Assembly: GCA_027858555.1 (NCBI GenBank)
Contig: JAQICP010000569.1
Coordinates: 1-5,553, forward strand
DNA: 5,553 nucleotides
Origin: Vallitaleaceae bacterium
GTDB lineage: Bacteria; Bacillota; Clostridia; Lachnospirales; Vallitaleaceae
Direction: 5' to 3'
Shown here: one piece after another, positions 4,699 to 5,553 of the stretch
Position numbering within the stretch: the stretch's first letter is position 1
Layout: each line of letters opens with the position of its first letter
Position numbers and translations under genes: made by a program
The notes under the pieces: generated by a model
Seen by the model: only the letters and a program-made list of their open reading frames with translations
Databases searched by the model: none
Told to the model about the DNA's origin: nothing

Positions 4699-5478
4699 AT
4701 GCTTGCAAAAGAAAGATTACTATATATTCTTGAAAGATTAAGCACGCAACCATCCGTTACGATTCAAAGTCTATCGGATGAATTACAAGTATCTAGTTCA
4801 ACGATTCAAAGAGACTTAAATATTTTAGAAACAGAAGGTAAAGTCCAAAGAGAACGTGGTGGTGCAATTAGTAAAAATTTGACAGATACGCTTACTAGTT
4901 TCAAGGAGATATCTGTCGGTGATAAGGAGCATATTCATGTAACTGAAAAACAACTCATTTGTAGATATGCTTCTGAAAATGTGAAAGATGGTGATTGTAT
5001 TTTTGTGGATTCAGGAACAACTCCCACATACCTGATTCCTACGCTTGTTCAGAAAAAGATTAAAATTGTTACGAATAGCCATTATTTTTTAACTAAGATT
5101 ATAAAAGAATCATCACGAGGAGAGATTTACATTTTAGGTGGCGAGTATAACCCTAAATATGATATGACCTATGGATCAATAACAATTGATATGTTAAAAA
5201 GATTTAGATTTGACCATTCTTTTTTCAGTGCTAGTGGGTATGACTTTGATTTAGGAGAAATATACGCAGTTGAATTTGACTTAGCAGCTATTAAAAGAGC
5301 GGCAATGGAACGTTCAAACAAGAAGCACCTATTGATTGATTATTCAAAATATGCGGTTAAAGGTATGTGCAGTTGGGCCAAGCAAGAAGAATTCACAACA
5401 ATTTATACAGATAAATTTATAGTTAACAAAAAGAAACCTCAAAATATGATTGTATGCAATGGACTAAAGAACAGTTAA
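4699..5478 (+). CDS. DeoR/GlpR-family transcriptional regulator of sugar metabolism
   Basis: The 259-residue protein has the standard length and order for this family. Residues 1-58 form a winged HTH: MLAKERLLYILERL, the recognition region VSSSTIQRDLNILE (31-44), then the wing KVQRERGGA. Residues about 75-245 form the sugar-phosphate-sensing domain, with DSGTT (104-108), IVTNSHY (123-129), LGGEYN (146-151), the block around FFSASGYD (175-182) and LLIDYSKY (211-218). DeoR proteins are usually repressors released by a phosphorylated sugar. The effector cannot be read from the sequence. The ATG at 4699 is chosen because it follows AGGGG by seven bases, matches the family's usual N-terminus and lies after the promoter; a longer frame from 4630 would start upstream of that promoter. 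The next gene starts 16 bp after the stop, so the two are probably co-transcribed and co-regulated. The frame is intact. Confidence 0.94.
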   Translation: MLAKERLLYILERLSTQPSVTIQSLSDELQVSSSTIQRDLNILETEGKVQRERGGAISKNLTDTLTSFKEISVGDKEHIHVTEKQLICRYASENVKDGDCIFVDSGTTPTYLIPTLVQKKIKIVTNSHYFLTKIIKESSRGEIYILGGEYNPKYDMTYGSITIDMLKRFRFDHSFFSASGYDFDLGEIYAVEFDLAAIKRAAMERSNKKHLLIDYSKYAVKGMCSWAKQEEFTTIYTDKFIVNKKKPQNMIVCNGLKNS

Positions 5479-5494
5479 TTTAAGGAGATACGCT

Positions 5495-5553
5495 ATGGAA
5501 GAAAGCGAACCAAAGGACACGAATCTCATAATAGAATGGTTTACTTGCGAAAT
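5495..5553 (+). CDS. Start of an unidentified gene, truncated by the window edge
   Basis: AAGGAGA at 5482-5488 stands six bases before ATG 5495, an excellent ribosome binding site, and the frame stays open to the edge. The 19 complete codons read MEESEPKDTNLIIEWFTCE. They are acidic, without a signal peptide or membrane segment, and too short to assign. It begins 16 bp after the DeoR-type gene with no terminator between, so it is probably the second gene of that operon and a target of the regulator. Confidence 0.75.
   Translation, partial: MEESEPKDTNLIIEWFTCE

Noticed and set aside
1..5553. CRISPR array, tRNA or rRNA gene, toxin-antitoxin or defence module
   Set aside because: I saw no regularly spaced long repeats, no cloverleaf-like sequence and no small paired genes with ribosome binding sites in either strand.

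Overview
This is an AT-rich stretch (roughly one third G+C by eye) with strong AGGAGG-type ribosome binding sites, intrinsic terminators, and low-GC Firmicute versions of every recognisable family. It most resembles a clostridial (Lachnospirales-like) chromosome. That placement is inference from style and protein flavour, not from a marker gene.

Layout. (1) Positions 2-367 are the C-terminal catalytic part of a tyrosine recombinase, closed by a clear terminator. Just beyond lies a perfect 14-bp inverted repeat with an extra direct copy of its core, which could be a recombinase site or the end of an element. (2) Positions 468-977 hold no convincing gene, only a second long hairpin. (3) Positions 978-3230 are a divergent pair: an AraC-family cupin regulator on the minus strand and melA, a GH4 NAD/Mn-dependent alpha-galactosidase, on the plus strand. 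They share a compact 111-bp control region. (4) Positions 3231-4600 are a gene graveyard. It holds scraps of possible sugar-operon genes, a tail that may come from an RlmD-type methyltransferase, a 5'-truncated IS3-family transposase with a plausible right end, and a ROK-family gene broken by a stop, a frameshift and loss of both ends. (5) Positions 4601-5478 hold a six-unit array with 10-bp spacing, a near-consensus promoter and an intact DeoR-family regulator. The first codons of another gene follow, probably in the same operon.

How it works together. The AraC protein probably senses a sugar and binds two identical 12-bp repeats set 21 bp apart. They lie over its own -35 box and directly upstream of a weak melA promoter, which fits activation of melA with autoregulation. 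MelA would hydrolyse melibiose- or raffinose-type alpha-galactosides inside the cell. No intact transporter is present here, and the wreckage downstream may include remains of one. The DeoR regulator probably controls itself and the gene that follows it through the 10-bp array.

I see no wholly new system. The most distinctive signals are the 10-bp array upstream of deoR, the 21-bp-spaced operator, the regulator promoters that leave almost no 5' leader, and the repeat cluster behind the recombinase.
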